Assembly: GCA_003255025.1 (NCBI GenBank)
Contig: QANY01005078.1
Span: 558,001-622,000, forward strand
Reading direction: 5' to 3'
Source: Datisca glomerata
Taxonomy: Eukaryota; Streptophyta; Magnoliopsida; Cucurbitales; Datiscaceae
Length of the DNA: 64,000 nucleotides
The notes beneath the pieces are model-generated. The model saw only the letters and a list, made by a program, of their open reading frames with translations, made no database searches and was not told where the DNA came from. Position numbers and translations under genes: made by a program. Positions 33,858-44,705 of this stretch are shown here, one piece after another. Numbering within the stretch: position 1 is the first letter of the stretch; every line of letters starts with the position of its first letter.

Positions 33858-34660
33858 GTGGAGCTCCAAATTAAGTCTGAAATTTCAAAGCTCATAGAGG
33901 TGAGATTTATCAAGCCTATCAAGCATCCCACATGGTTAGTGAACATTGTTCTGCTAAAGAAGAAAAATGGTCAGTTCCGTTGTTGTTTTTATTTTAGAGG
34001 CTTGAACAAGGCATGCCTCAAAGATGACTTCCTGCTACCTAATGTAGACACCTTGGTCGATGCTTCAGTGAAACATAAAATGTTCTCTTTCATGGATGAG
34101 TTCAGTGGATACAATCAAATCAGGATGGCGATCGGAGATGATGAGAAGACCGCCTTCAGGACACCCTTTGGAAACTTTTATTATGTCATGATGTCTTTTG
34201 GATTGAAGAATGCGGGGGCTACTTACGAACGGGCTATGACAATAAATTTTCATGACATGATCCATGATTATGTTGAGGACTATGTGGATGATATAATAGT
34301 TAAGTCCAAGAGTGTGGGTTCACATCTGAAGCACTTGAGGAATGTCTATGAAGGTGTAGGGTGTACAAGCTTAAAGTGAATCCATTGAAGTGTGCTTTCA
34401 GTGTTTCATGGGGGAGGTTCTTAGGATTTTGTGTACACAAGCGGGGTATAGACATTGATCAATCCAAGGTAAAGGCTATTAGGTACATGCCCCCACTACG
34501 ATCTGTGAATGAGTCAAAGGAAATCTTGCAGAAGGTATCCTACATCCGTCAGTTCATGCCTGCCCTAGCCGAGTCCATCAACAAAATACAACCACTCTTG
34601 AAGGGTGATCACATCTTTTCATGGACACAGGAGCACTAACAGAAGTACGATGTCATAAAG
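33858..34660 (+). pseudogene. Tat element 2 reverse transcriptase
   Basis: 33858-34379 is open for 173 codons and covers fingers and palm: VNIVLLKKKNGQFR, KDDFLLPNVDTLVD, FMDEFSGYNQIRM, TAFRTPFGNFYYVMMSFGLK, NAGATYERAM and the active-site box EDYVDDIIVKSKS. After a one-base shift the thumb and connection continue at 34361-34639 (NPLKCAFSVSWGRFLGF, GIDIDQSKVKAI, SYIRQFMPALAE). The catalytic YVDD is intact although the frame is broken. Confidence 0.85.
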
Positions 34661-35700
34661 GATGTGCTCATCGCACCGGCCACCATGGTGCCACCATGTA
34701 GTGACCTACCATTACTGCTTTACATCACCTCAACCTCCAAGTCCATTGGAGCCTTGTTGGAACAAGAAAAGGAGGGGGCAGCATGCCTAGTGTATTATCT
34801 GAGTAGGGTCCTAAGAGATGCTGAGCTTAGATATACACATTATGAAAAGCATTATCTTGCTCTTGTATTTGCCATGCAAAAATTATGACACTACATGTTG
34901 GGTAATGAAGTTCATTTAATGACTAATTCCAATCTTATTCATTTTCTCTTAACCAGGCCTGCATTGAATGGGAGACTAACCTGATGGACAATGTTGTTGA
35001 GTAAGTTTGACATTACACCCCTCACCCCGAAGGCGCAAATGAGTCAAGCATTAGCTAATTTGGTGGCCCAATTTCTAAGTGGTGAACCAGAACCTCTAGA
35101 CGAGACCATACCTGGAGACCTACATGAAGTCAATAGTTGTGAGGGTGAACCATGGGCTCTGAAATTCAACGGGTCATCGACCCATTCTAGTGGTGAAACA
35201 GGACTTGTTTTGGAGGATCCCTTGGGCAACATAAATTCAATGACATATAAATTGACATTTTCATATACAAATAATGAAGTGGAGTATGACGCTCTCATAT
35301 TGGGACTTCGATATGCAAAGAATAAGGGTGTCACCACTATCAAGGTCAAATGGGACTCCAACTTGATCATCAACCAAGTTGAGGAGATTTTATAGTGAAT
35401 GAACCTGCTCTGGTACAATACCTCCATGAGGTTCAAAAGCTTGTTGTCACATTTGATAATGTTGTTTTTCAACACTTCGCCAGATCTAACAACTGCCAGG
35501 TTGATTCCCTGGCAACTCTAGCCACCAAAATCCCTTTCACCAACCCTATTCCAGTGGTCAAAGTTGTTGTTAAAGCCACGAGCGCCGCAGCTGAGGGTAA
35601 CACTGAGCCACCATCTGAGGATTGGAGATGCAAGATCAAAACACAATTATCTCAAGGGGTAGCTACTATGAACAAGGAGTTGAGGAACTTTGTAATTTAG
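34661..35700 (+). pseudogene. Tat element 2 dual RNase H (gypsy type, then archaeal type)
   Basis: First domain 34664-34888: LLLYITSTSKSIGALLEQEK, LVYYLSRVLRDAELRYTHYE, ALVFAMQKL, then a stop. Second domain from 35150: WALKFNGSSTHSSGETGLVL, NNEVEYDALILGLRYAK, KVKWDSNLIINQV, and after a stop FARSNNCQVDSLATLATK. In the second domain the first catalytic Asp of the usual FDGSS motif is Asn (FNGSS). The linker frame at 35395-35700 leads to integrase. Confidence 0.8.
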
Positions 35701-37223
35701 AGTGGAGCTCTCTTCTATAGCGGGCTGATGGAATACTTTCATGATGAGTGAGTTTGGTGGAAGGCCACAACCATCTCAAATGTCTACATGAAAACTATTG
35801 TGCCAGGGAAGAGCCGCTCCTACACCGCCATCTCCAAGTGACGGGTTTCTATTGGCCAAACATGATCACAGAGGCCATGACAACACAAAAGAATTGTTCT
35901 GAGTGTCAATTGATTCTCGATCCCAAAGAAGTTCATCTAGGGGAAGTTACAACTAATTGGAAACAACCTTACATCTCGTATTTGAACTATGATACTCTCC
36001 CGTCAAGCATAACATGCCTCCATTATTAAGAAGCGGAGTCCTCGTTTCTTTATGCTCAATGGAGAGTTATGCATGGTCAGTATGGACACTCGTCCTCTTA
36101 AGTGTTTGGATATCGATGATCAACGAACTATCATGAAGGAAATACATAAAGGGGCATGTGGCGAACACCAAGGAGGTAGGAGGTTATACGAGGAATTATT
36201 CAGGATAGGGTACTATTGGCCCACCATGGAAGTTGATACATTGGACTTGCACGAAAATGTCAAGCTTTCCAAGTCCTTAGAAATGTTATACACGCCCTAT
36301 CCATATCCTTGCACCTAATGAAGGTCCATTAGCCATTTCATACCTGGGCTCTGGACTTCGTTGGACCCATCTCGCCTGCATCAAAAGGTTACATATTGAT
36401 CATTGTTACTACAGATTGTTACACTAAGTAGGTAGAGGCCATAACCCTCAAGAAGGGGACAAGCGAGCAGGTTTATAACTTTATCAAAGGGAACAACATA
36501 TGTCGATTTGTGCTATCAAGACGAATCATCTCGGACAATGGGACGGCATTCACAAGTAAGGTAGTAGCTAAACTATTCAAAGCATACGACGTCCGCCATG
36601 ATGAGTCCACATTTTATTATCCCAAGAGGAATGGTCAAGCCGAGGCAACTAACAAGGCGTTAGTGAGGATACTTAGTCGTATGATGCATGACGCCAAGAA
36701 CACATGGCATGAGTTACTTCGTTTAGCATTATAGGCATACCGAATAGCGAAATGGTCTCTGACGCAAGCAACCCCCTTCGCTTTGGTCTACGGTTATGAA
36801 GATGTCATACCTGTAGAGGTAATGGTACCATCGACTAAGATAGTGTCTTCCGCAGGAGCTGAGTGCCCCACCTATTTTGGTGACCTAGAAGCTATAGATG
36901 AAATGAGAGTTAAGGCCAAGGAAAACATCCAAGCCTACCAGGAGAGAATGATCAAAACCTACGAGGCAATGGTACGTCTGTGGGTGTTGCATAAAGGTGA
37001 CCTGGTATTGAAAATGACAAATTATGTCACGCGGGGTATGCAGACTCAAAAGTTCGCCACCAAAATGGGAAGGCCCCTACGAGATAGCATCCTTAGCCGA
37101 AAGTGGATATTGTCGTTTAGTCGATCCCCAAACAAGACGCCCATTACCATCACCAATCAACTTCAACATTATCAAGAAATACTATGCGTAGGCATTTTGT
37201 CAGTTGCTTCTTTTTGTACATGA
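35701..37223 (+). pseudogene. Tat element 2 integrase
   Basis: The zinc-binding region reads HKGACGEHQGGRRLYEELFR then GYYWPTME. The core reads WALDFVGPISPASKGY (first Asp), then a TAG in place of a Trp codon in YTK*VEA, then IISDNGTAFTSK (second Asp) and RNGQAEATNKALV (Glu at D35E spacing). A further stop replaces the residue in LAL*AYR. The C-terminal part (36783-37223) reads GYEDVIPVEVMVPS and KGDLVLKM and ends with a shift. All three catalytic residues survive. Integrase would insert the element cDNA. Confidence 0.85.
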
Positions 37224-37339
37224 AAATATTTTGTCATTGTTTGAAACAATAGCCACCAAGGCAACTAGGCGTGATATAAGCCAATTTGCCCACTCTTCAG
37301 AAAATTTTGACTCTAAAGATGTGCTATGAAATATTGCTA

Positions 37340-37990
37340 CTTAATGAGGCTCCAACGTCATTCTTAAGAACACACATGATAAACGTCATGCTTAGTGACT
37401 TGCGCAGGCTTTCACGCCACTACTTGAAAACACCCATGATAAATGTCATGCTTGGTGAGTTGCATAGGTTTTCATGTCTCTACTTAAGAACACCATGATA
37501 AATGTCATGATTGGTCATTTGTGTAGGCTTTCACGCCACTAATTGGAAATACCCATGCTAAACATCATGTTTGATGAGTTGCATAGGCTCTCACGCCTCT
37601 ATTTAAGAACACTCATGATAAACATCATGCTTGGTGAGTTGCATAGGCTTCCACGCCTCTACTTGAAAACACAAATGATAAACGTCATGATTGGTGAGTT
37701 GCATAGGCTTTCACGCCTCTATTTAAGAACACTCATGATAAACGTCATGCTTGGTGAGTGGCGTAGGCTTTCACGCTAACACTTGAAAAGAAAAAAAACA
37801 CATGATAAAATTCATGCTTGCTGAGTTGCATAGGCTTTCACTCCTCCATTTGAGAACACCCGTGATAAACGTCATGCTTGAAAAGATACGTAGACTTTCA
37901 CGCCCTTTTAATTTAAAACATCCATGATAGGCATCATGCTTGGTGTGTCGAGCAGGCTTTCGCGTTTCTGCTTAAAGAACACATATGATA
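37340..37990 (+). repeat. 60-bp tandem repeat array after integrase
   Basis: About eleven copies of a 60-bp unit containing CATGATAAACGTCATGCTTG and TGCATAGGCTTTCACGCC. Because 60 is divisible by three, frames stay open for several units (for example MINVMLGELHRLSRLYLRT), but neighbouring units shift it, so I treat it as noncoding 3' sequence of the element. Confidence 0.88.
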
Positions 37991-38623
37991 GACATCGTGA
38001 ATACTTGTAATGCACCGCTCAAATCCGCATATTTGAAGTATCACTTGGACTCGCGTGTCACCTCATTGAGCTAAATCTAACCACAATAAAACCTACATGC
38101 CCCCTAGACACACTAGGTGCCATCAGTTAGGATCTCACACCCCTGGGAGGAGCAATCAGTAGGTGAGTTGGTGGACAAACAAAGTCTAGTATACTCTAAT
38201 GACCTCACACGATCTCACCAAGAACACTCGCAATGTGCCACCACATAAAGATTACAAGGCGACAAGCAAATAAATGATGCATACAAAAAGAGAGAAATAA
38301 CGAGCCAGCATTGCACATGTGAAGATAAGAAGATGACATCTCATTCACGAATAAAATTTTACAGTAGTACAAGTTATTATTACATCAAAAGTCATAAGGG
38401 GTACAGGAAGAAACACAAGCAATCTAACTGTGGGTCCCAAAAACATCACCGGCCATCAGCTCCTCAGAGTCAAGCCTAACGACGGTGCTCCTCGCTTGGA
38501 GTGGATGATGCTCGTTAATCTCCACGTCTAAGTATGTTGTCTTCACTTACGCCGTAAGCATTCACTCTCGTTGATTGTGAACCGCTCTTCTGAATACTCT
38601 ATGTACACCTCCCTCGCCAATCG
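37991..38623. other. Element 3' region between the 60-bp array and the antisense gene
   Basis: No clear frame on either strand. It should hold the 3' end of the antisense unit; I did not find a convincing minus-strand poly(A) signal. Confidence 0.35.
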
Positions 38624-39429
38624 TCAGTGCAACCGTTGGAAGTTACAAATGGTAGGTTTCAACCAGTCCAACTTCATATGCAATAACTTCATCTCCTTCC
38701 ACATTTTCAACACATAAGATACCACCTCCAGGTGAGCATCCTTGTACTGAAGGTGGGCAAAAATGAACTCTCTCTCGCCAACTATAAAGATGCAGAATTG
38801 GCGAATATGTCGGGTAAAGTTTAGGAACTGAATGCCATAATCAGAATGAGTTTCAACAGCCTTATGAAGATACCGGATCAACTAATCGTCCACTAAAACC
38901 TGGTCATACTCAACCATCTGTCCAGAACGCTCCAGTTGGCATTCGTGTGCACCATAAGCTTCGTAGCTCATGATGTCACTCCCGGATATGTCACCATCTG
39001 ACCTATCCCTACTCAGGTTCTGAATAGGGGTCCCAACATGATAATCATCATCCAATTGAGGACCTCATCAACAGACACTCGATGGGGTAGAGATGACGCT
39101 ACCCTAGTCTCGAGCTCCTCTCTCACGACAACATTACCACGAGAGCTTGCATCAACCATAGCAGTACTAACTGTGTTGGAGGCTGCGAGAGTCACATCCA
39201 AGGAGCGTGCTGTCAGAATGCACCATCACGGACTTAGCTTTGGGAATAAGGCCCAACGTGATGTCACCCTTACAAACCAGTGGAACATCTAACATCTTTG
39301 GAGAAGACGCTAAGCTTCTGGTCCATCTCAACATCTGACTATGCCAAAATACTTTGAGCTTTATTATTCGACGAGGCATGCGAGTAGCACGGGGGACTCA
39401 TAGCTTGCGAGGAGCAGCCTCGCCATAAT
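38624..39429 (-). pseudogene. Distal part of the antisense PMD unit
   Basis: Left of the solo LTR the minus strand carries several short frames (39379-39167, 39201-39013, 38881-38624). The last has a charged, helix-like stretch (VVSYVLKMWKEMKLLHMKLD). They continue the unit that was interrupted at 39430/40890, but their frame relation is unclear and no domain is recognised. Confidence 0.45.
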
Positions 39430-40890
39430 TGTTGGGGGTAATACCCTCAAAGTATGTGTATTGACTTTTTGATATGAAATTTAATGAGCATTACATTTTT
39501 CTTATAGTTGTTCTTTTAATTTATTGTTGAATAATTTATATAAATATCTGAAAATCTCATATTCATTAATGAGACTACGATCTTGTATTACTACAAGGGG
39601 ATTACGATTATAGATTATTCATAAAATTGTCAGCAGCATATTAAATTATGAAATCTTTAATGAATGGTTGTTAGTATGATTCATTAAGCATTATGAATGC
39701 ATCTGATCTAGATTCGGTTCATTGATGTGGATAGAAATCTTAATGAATGTACTTTACATAATGGGATTATATTGATTGCATTGATGTGAATTAATATCTT
39801 TATCAACGTGCCGTTTATCATAAAGATTTAATACACATCAATTTGACGATCATATGTACATCAGTTTGAATCATGAGTAGTCATGAACTCCTATACATCT
39901 CTATTGGATATTTTGATTCACTCGTTAAGGTTTGTTTGTAAAATAGGCTAGTGAATTTGTTTTTAGAGATTGAGTGATATGCATGGCTGAGAACATAATC
40001 TTACAAGATTTGGAATCCAAGTTTTCCTAACGGATCGTATATTAGTTTCTTTAAGTGTTAATTCTGAAACTGAATAGTTTTTTAGCTCAAATTTATAATA
40101 AGATTATAAATTAATCATTCACTAATAGATTAATGGTACCTAAAGATCAAAAGGTAATGAGAAGGGTAAAGCAGTAATTTTGACCAGTTCTAATTTACGA
40201 ACCAATAATTGGAGGACAGAACTAAATGAATTGATTATATTAGTGGACTACGTCATTATCTATAATAAGATACATATTTTATTCTAATGACAATGGTTGA
40301 TCATATGATCAGTTTATGAATCAAAGAATTAGTTCATCAATTAGGAGTTGAGAGAAAAACACAATTTCTCAAAAAGTGAATTTTCTACGATTAAGAGTTA
40401 ATAAAAATCTATAAAAGAAGTCATCACGTTTTTTTAGAGAATCATCCCACAAAATTCATTCTCTGTAAAATCTCTAGATCTCATGTGTTGAGTACATCTA
40501 GAGACAGAAAATTGTCTTCGTTATATTCTACGTGCTCACACACTTCTTAGTACGTTGAGAATTAACTTGAAAGATCTTGGTGTAGATCTCAGAATCTGCT
40601 GATCGTTGGAACGATTCCGTGGGAACGGAGAATCAATCGATTTCGCGAGGACGCTTGATTTAGATTACAATAGGTATATGATTCATAACCTTCCATGTTA
40701 TTAATTTAATGTATAAATGTATAATGGATCCTGACTGATTCAAAAAGAGTTTTCAATAAAATATTTTTTTCTTATCATAGCTTTGTGAGATTTTGTTTTA
40801 CTAGAAGATTCGGTTTTTTATTAAAAAGTTTAATTTTAAAATGGCCACGCGCCACACGCTTCCGTCGCGCACGCGCCGCTATGACCAACA
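39430..40890 (+). mobile_element. Solo LTR inserted in the antisense PMD unit
   Basis: TGTTGGGGGTAATACC to ATGACCAACA, 1461 bp, with flanking pentamers ATAAT (39425-39429) and ATATT (40891-40895), a one-mismatch target duplication. No coding content; near the right end is GAATCAATCGATTTCGCGAGG-like sequence and an AATAAA. Family not determined. Confidence 0.65.
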
Positions 40891-41568
40891 ATATTCCCTA
40901 TCACCCGTCCACAGGATCAATGCTTCCTTGCCCTGCACCCGGTCCAAGTTAAGACTGGCGGTACCCTGGTCATAGTCGAACTGACGGGTAACCCGATTAC
41001 ACTGATAGCGTGTCGACGTGAAATGGTTCCTATCATGCTCATCCTCTAACTCCACCATCTCGGGAAGAGTGAAGGCTCATGATCGCCACCAGAAGCCTGC
41101 CAAGACTGGACCAACCAAGCATGGCCTCCATACTAAGCGTAATATGTCTGTCCACCATTCCCTAAAATACAATGCGGGCGTAACTGGTGCAACCATCCAG
41201 ATAAGGATGAGGTCGGAAATAGCTGTATATTTCAATCTCTCGCAAAAAATCGAAATGAACTGGAGTCCTGATCCCACACCCGGACCATGCACGGGGAGGT
41301 TCTGAAGGGTGCTCCCACTTCTTGTAATCAACCTTCTGAGGAGCGCAGTTGACGAATCGCTCCCATATGAACATTTGCAAGAAAGAGCAGTCCATGTAGG
41401 TCATGACCTAATACCTGCCCATGGACCTCTTTAGATCATTGTGGAATCGATCGAGCAAGTAGTAAAGACTGCCCAAGAACAAGGGCGGCCCGATCGAAAT
41501 CCTTTACCCCGTCACCAACATGGCTGCCATCGGGAGTGCGCGCTTACTCACCATCTCTGTCAGTGTAC
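40891..41568 (-). pseudogene. PMD exon 3
   Basis: In the frame carried over intron 2 it reads GTLTEMVSKRALPMAAMLVT, a TAA, RISIGPPLFLGSLYYLLDRF, HNDLKRSMGRY, a TAG, then VMTYMDCSFLQMFIWERF and further on HFDFLREIEIYSYFRPHPYL, ending in a stop near 41162 with more unassigned sequence before the LTR. Continuity of PMD-like sequence on both sides of the stops shows decay of one former frame. Confidence 0.65.
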
Positions 41569-41667
41569 CTACAACAATATTTGAGAAGAACAATGTTAGA
41601 CTACCCGGGCAAAGAATAACAACGAATGCAAAAGATAATAGTTACAAAAACATCACCAGACCTTTAC
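41569..41667 (-). other. 99-bp intron in the antisense PMD unit
   Basis: Minus-strand donor CCCAG|GTAAAGG at 41667 and acceptor TTGTTGTAG|GTACACTG at 41569. Removing it keeps the PMD frame (ends in ...RYIFP-G, resumes G-TLTEM, phase 1), while the intron itself is AT-rich with stops. This supports a real spliced gene read opposite to the retrotransposon. Confidence 0.65.
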
Positions 41668-42478
41668 CTGGGAAAATGTATCTTGACAGCCACATAGATA
41701 GGAATGTGGCCAGCTCCACGTCCTTATTCTTATACATGATGTCATCTATGGGCAAACGTCTTGTAGATTTCTTTAGATTTGAATCATAGTCCTTGAAGAA
41801 ATGACTCATCCAACCAGAAAAGTTGGCCCTCTCTCCGCGTTTACTAACAAAAGAAGGCTTGTAAGAATTCTTCAAACCATCCTAAAAAAGATCAATCACC
41901 CTGTGCATTTCAAGCCCTAAAGTTTTGAAGAGGGCGCAATAATCACCAAACATAGGAAGATGCAACAGTACATGTACATCCTCTAGTGTAGGGGCAAACT
42001 CCCTCCAAGCAGCGATGAAAGTATGTGAGTAGTTGCACCAACGGTGAAGAAGTGTATGAACTAGCGCGGTGTCACGCTGGATCAACAGTTTGGACGCTAC
42101 CTCCAATTCTTCAAAAACTTTGGCTCTCATTAGTAAGGTGACATACTTAGAGTCAGAAAGTATGCGTGCACACCAATCCTCCCAGCCGACTCCCAGCTTG
42201 TAATGACTCCCCAAGTATTTGGGGAGAATCGAAAAATCACCACGAGCATTCGCAAGGAACGGCACTTGCTCAAGCCTAAGGAACTCAACCTGCTTGCTAT
42301 TCTCCTCCATCAAGACTCCAGAATTAACCTCCCCTTCAATCAATTTCACATGTCATTAATTACGCGGTCAGCAATAGACTTCATTGAGGACCATGGTCTG
42401 GGAGGAACTAGGGGAGTTGGCTCACCTTTTCTCACACTAAGCTCAACCTTTGAAGAAGCCATGGATATGAATAAAAAC
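41668..42478 (-). pseudogene. PMD exon 2 with start codon
   Basis: Acceptor CTATTTTTGTAG|G at 42479, then 16 bases and the ATG at 42462. The frame opens MASSKVELSVRKGEPTPLVP and reaches a TGA after VINDM; one base over, it continues as KLIEGEVNSGVLMEENSK through the PMD core to VIDLF, a TAG (41884-41882), then in the same frame DGLKNSYKPSFVSKRGERAN and the intron 2 donor. So one shift and one stop are the only lesions in about 270 codons. Confidence 0.72.
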
Positions 42479-42564
42479 CTACAAAAATAGAGGAGCACAT
42501 GCTACAAGCGAGAGACATGGTTATACATAAACTCACTAAGTCCATACAAATTTTTGAAATTTGA

Positions 42565-43140
42565 CTAAGGCGGGAAGCATACTACAAACACCGTATGACG
42601 GATGCATGTTCAGTGGAGGCATGTCCGCTGGAGGTACATTTAGTGAGTCATGCCCGACGGAGGTACGTTTAGTGAGGCATATCCAATGGAGGAAAAATCT
42701 TTAAAAAATTTCCTAAGGGGGGAAGCATGATACAAACACCCTATGACGATTGCACGTTCAATGGAGGCATGTCTAACAAAGAAAAAATCTTTCAAAATTT
42801 TTATAGGGGGAAGCATACTACAGAAACCCTATGATGGAGGCACGTTCAGTGGAGGCATGTCCAACGGAGGTAAAATTTTCAAATTTTACCTCAGGGGGGA
42901 AGCATACTACAAATACCCTATGACGGAGGCACATTCAATGGAAACATGTCTAACGAAGGCAAAATCTTTCAAAAATTTCTTAAGGGGAGAAGCATACTGC
43001 AAACACCCTATGACATAGACACGTTCAATGGAGGCATGTCCAATGGAGGTAAATTTTTTTAAAATTTTTCTAAGGGTGGAAGCATACTAGAAATACCCTA
43101 TGATGAAGGCACGTTCAATGGAGGCATATCTAGCGAGGGC
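42565..43140 (+). repeat. ~90-bp tandem repeat array
   Basis: Six occurrences of GGGGGAAGCATACTACAAAC then ACCCTATGACGGAGGC at about 42569, 42718, 42806, 42892, 42983 and 43074, mostly 86-91 bp apart (the first gap is longer). Each unit also has TTCAATGGAGGCATGTC. It lies within the inferred intron 1 of the antisense unit. Confidence 0.85.
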
Positions 43141-43399
43141 ATGCTATAGGGGATGCAAGTTCGTCATGAGACATCCTACTTACAAATTGTTTTTCTAAGT
43201 ATAATTGTGAATAGGTCACTTACCAGAAGTAAGAAGTCCAAAGTAGAGAGAACCTGACTCTTATCAGTGCACACGATAACTCTTTGATAGTCCATGAAAA
43301 CAAGATTTGCAAGTAAAGCAAAGACTTGATTAGACCAAAGTGTACATCGAGCATAAAAATGTACGTTGAGCATAAAAATGGCTAAGTCAATTTATCATC

Positions 43400-44150
43400 T
43401 ATTAGTGTGGTGACACGGCACCCGCGACCCCCACTTGCCCAACGCGCTCACTCCCACGCATCACGCTCAACACCATGCGAATCCACCACTTGGCCAACAC
43501 CCATGCCGCCATTAAGGACCACACACCATGTCGCCACTATAGACTCCCCATGTCGCCACTAAGGGATACTCCATGTCATCATAAAGCCAACCATGAGCTT
43601 TCCTTGCGCATGCAAGCCGAATGGATAAAGTAGCTCACACGCAAGTTCCATGCACTTGGCCAAAATTCAAGGCCGCCACCGACCCTCAGTGGTGGCCAAG
43701 GACCCATCCCTTGCGCGCGCAAAGCACAATCCCATTGACTCGTAGCATACCCCATCCCCGAGACCCTAGTGGCAGCACTCAACCTGCGACTAGACCAGCC
43801 CACCCCTCCCTCCAACACCTCATTCTCGCTCACCCTTGGCCCGCACTACACCCTTCCCCCAAGATCCCTAGTGGCAACACTCAACCCACCATTGGACTTG
43901 GCCATCATGCTTGGCCACCAGTGAGCCTCAGTGGCGGCCAAGACTCTATCCTCACGTGGATTCAGCCCGAGCGCAACAACAGTCTGACTCCCACCCCCAC
44001 ACGCGTGTCGCAAGCCACATCTCGTCATTTACCAAGCAACCAACCCACAACCATGGCCACCCAAAACCCTCCATCTCTCGCCCATGCCAAGACGGAAGCA
44101 CCCATGGAAGCAGCAATCCAAAAAATGCAGCAAAACATAATCTTCCAACA
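43400..44150. other. GC-rich low-complexity part of element 2
   Basis: Proline/histidine/serine-rich frames on the plus strand (43621-44190, 43911-44366) and tryptophan-rich ones on the minus strand have no domain. Repeated motifs such as CCCTAGTGGCA(A/G)CACTCAACC and CTCAGTGGCGGCCAAG show internal duplication. Not considered coding. Confidence 0.55.
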
Positions 44151-44412
44151 ACAAAAACACTCAAAAATTCAAGAAAAAGTGAAGGATTAAGGGTTTACCT
44201 CAAACACTTGCCAAGGAGGAAGGAGGAAGAACACCCTTCCTTGAAGCTTCAAATTCTTTGCCAAAAATACCCAAATTTTCACCCTTCTGCATCAATCTCC
44301 AAGCTTGCCCAAGAAAAATTGCCAAAAAATTTCTTGAAGGAGAGGGAATTGATGACTTGCCTTTAGCTCTCTTAAATGAGTGGGAGAATGAGTAGTTAGT
44401 GATTTAAAGTCC

Positions 44413-44420
44413 TTTATATA
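44413..44420 (-). promoter_or_regulatory. TATA box of the antisense PMD unit
   Basis: TATATAAA on the minus strand, preceded by TTTCTCCCTC and followed after about 220 bases by a splice donor. The second copy at 20565 has TATTAAAA at the same position relative to the shared blocks. A start near 44385 is inferred. Confidence 0.5.
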
Positions 44421-44705
44421 GAGGGAGAAAGGAATGAGGACTCCCAAAAATTCCAAAAATTGAAATTTTTTCAAAATTTGTGCCCGTAAAATTTATTAAT
44501 TCTATAAATTTGACCCTATGTAATATGGAGATGCCTACACCACAAAACAAAGACAGATTGGGCATAGCGGATCGATACATCCCGGATACACCACGTAACA
44601 GAACTGATCAAATGACTGGGGACTTGACAATACGATCAATTACTGCATTGGAGGAATTTTGTACAAGCTCAATTTCTCCACATCATGCTTTCACAGGGGA
44701 CTAAA

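Larger units (their letters stand above)
42479..44198 (-). other. Long first intron of the antisense PMD unit
   Basis: Minus-strand donor TTTGAG|GTAAACCC at 44198, acceptor at 42479; 1720 bp. It contains the ~90-bp tandem array and a GC-rich, proline/alanine-coding low-complexity part (43400-44150). The donor is conserved in the diverged second copy at 20791. Splicing is inferred. Confidence 0.5.
38624..44385 (-). pseudogene. Antisense plant-mobile-domain (PMD) gene inside Tat element 2
   Basis: Minus-strand unit inferred as: TATA box 44420-44413, leader exon to 44199, intron 1 44198-42479, exon 2 42478-41668 with ATG at 42462-42460, intron 2 41667-41569, exon 3 from 41568, then an inserted solo LTR (40890-39430) and the distal part 39429-38624. 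The protein shows the aminotransferase-like PMD pattern: GVGWEDWCARILSDSKYVTL, HTFIAAWREFAPTLEDVHVL, LLHLPMFGDYCALFK, later ATFLSMWLSRYIFPG and SLYYLLDRFHNDLKRSMGRY. It is broken by a one-base shift near 42350, a TAG at 41884 and two stops in exon 3. PMD proteins of the MAIN/MAIL group are plant nuclear proteins linked to silencing and genome stability; copies in transposons are known. Its job here is unknown. Confidence 0.72.

Noticed and set aside
37286..37779. Repetitive plus-strand frames of the type MINVMLGELHRLSRLYLRT
   Set aside because: They arise from the 60-bp array; units shift frame and stop, so no protein is supported.
41018..41331. Plus-strand frame of 95 codons and two minus frames in the PMD exon 3 region
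   Set aside because: The plus frame is a shadow; the minus frames are pieces of the decayed PMD exon and are annotated as such.
37340..43140. Regularly spaced repeats that might suggest a CRISPR array
   Set aside because: The units are contiguous tandem repeats without unique spacers, within a plant retrotransposon.
43621..44366. Long proline/histidine-rich plus-strand frames (189 and 151 codons)
   Set aside because: GC-rich low-complexity sequence of the element; overlapping frames with no domain, and the inferred transcription is on the other strand.
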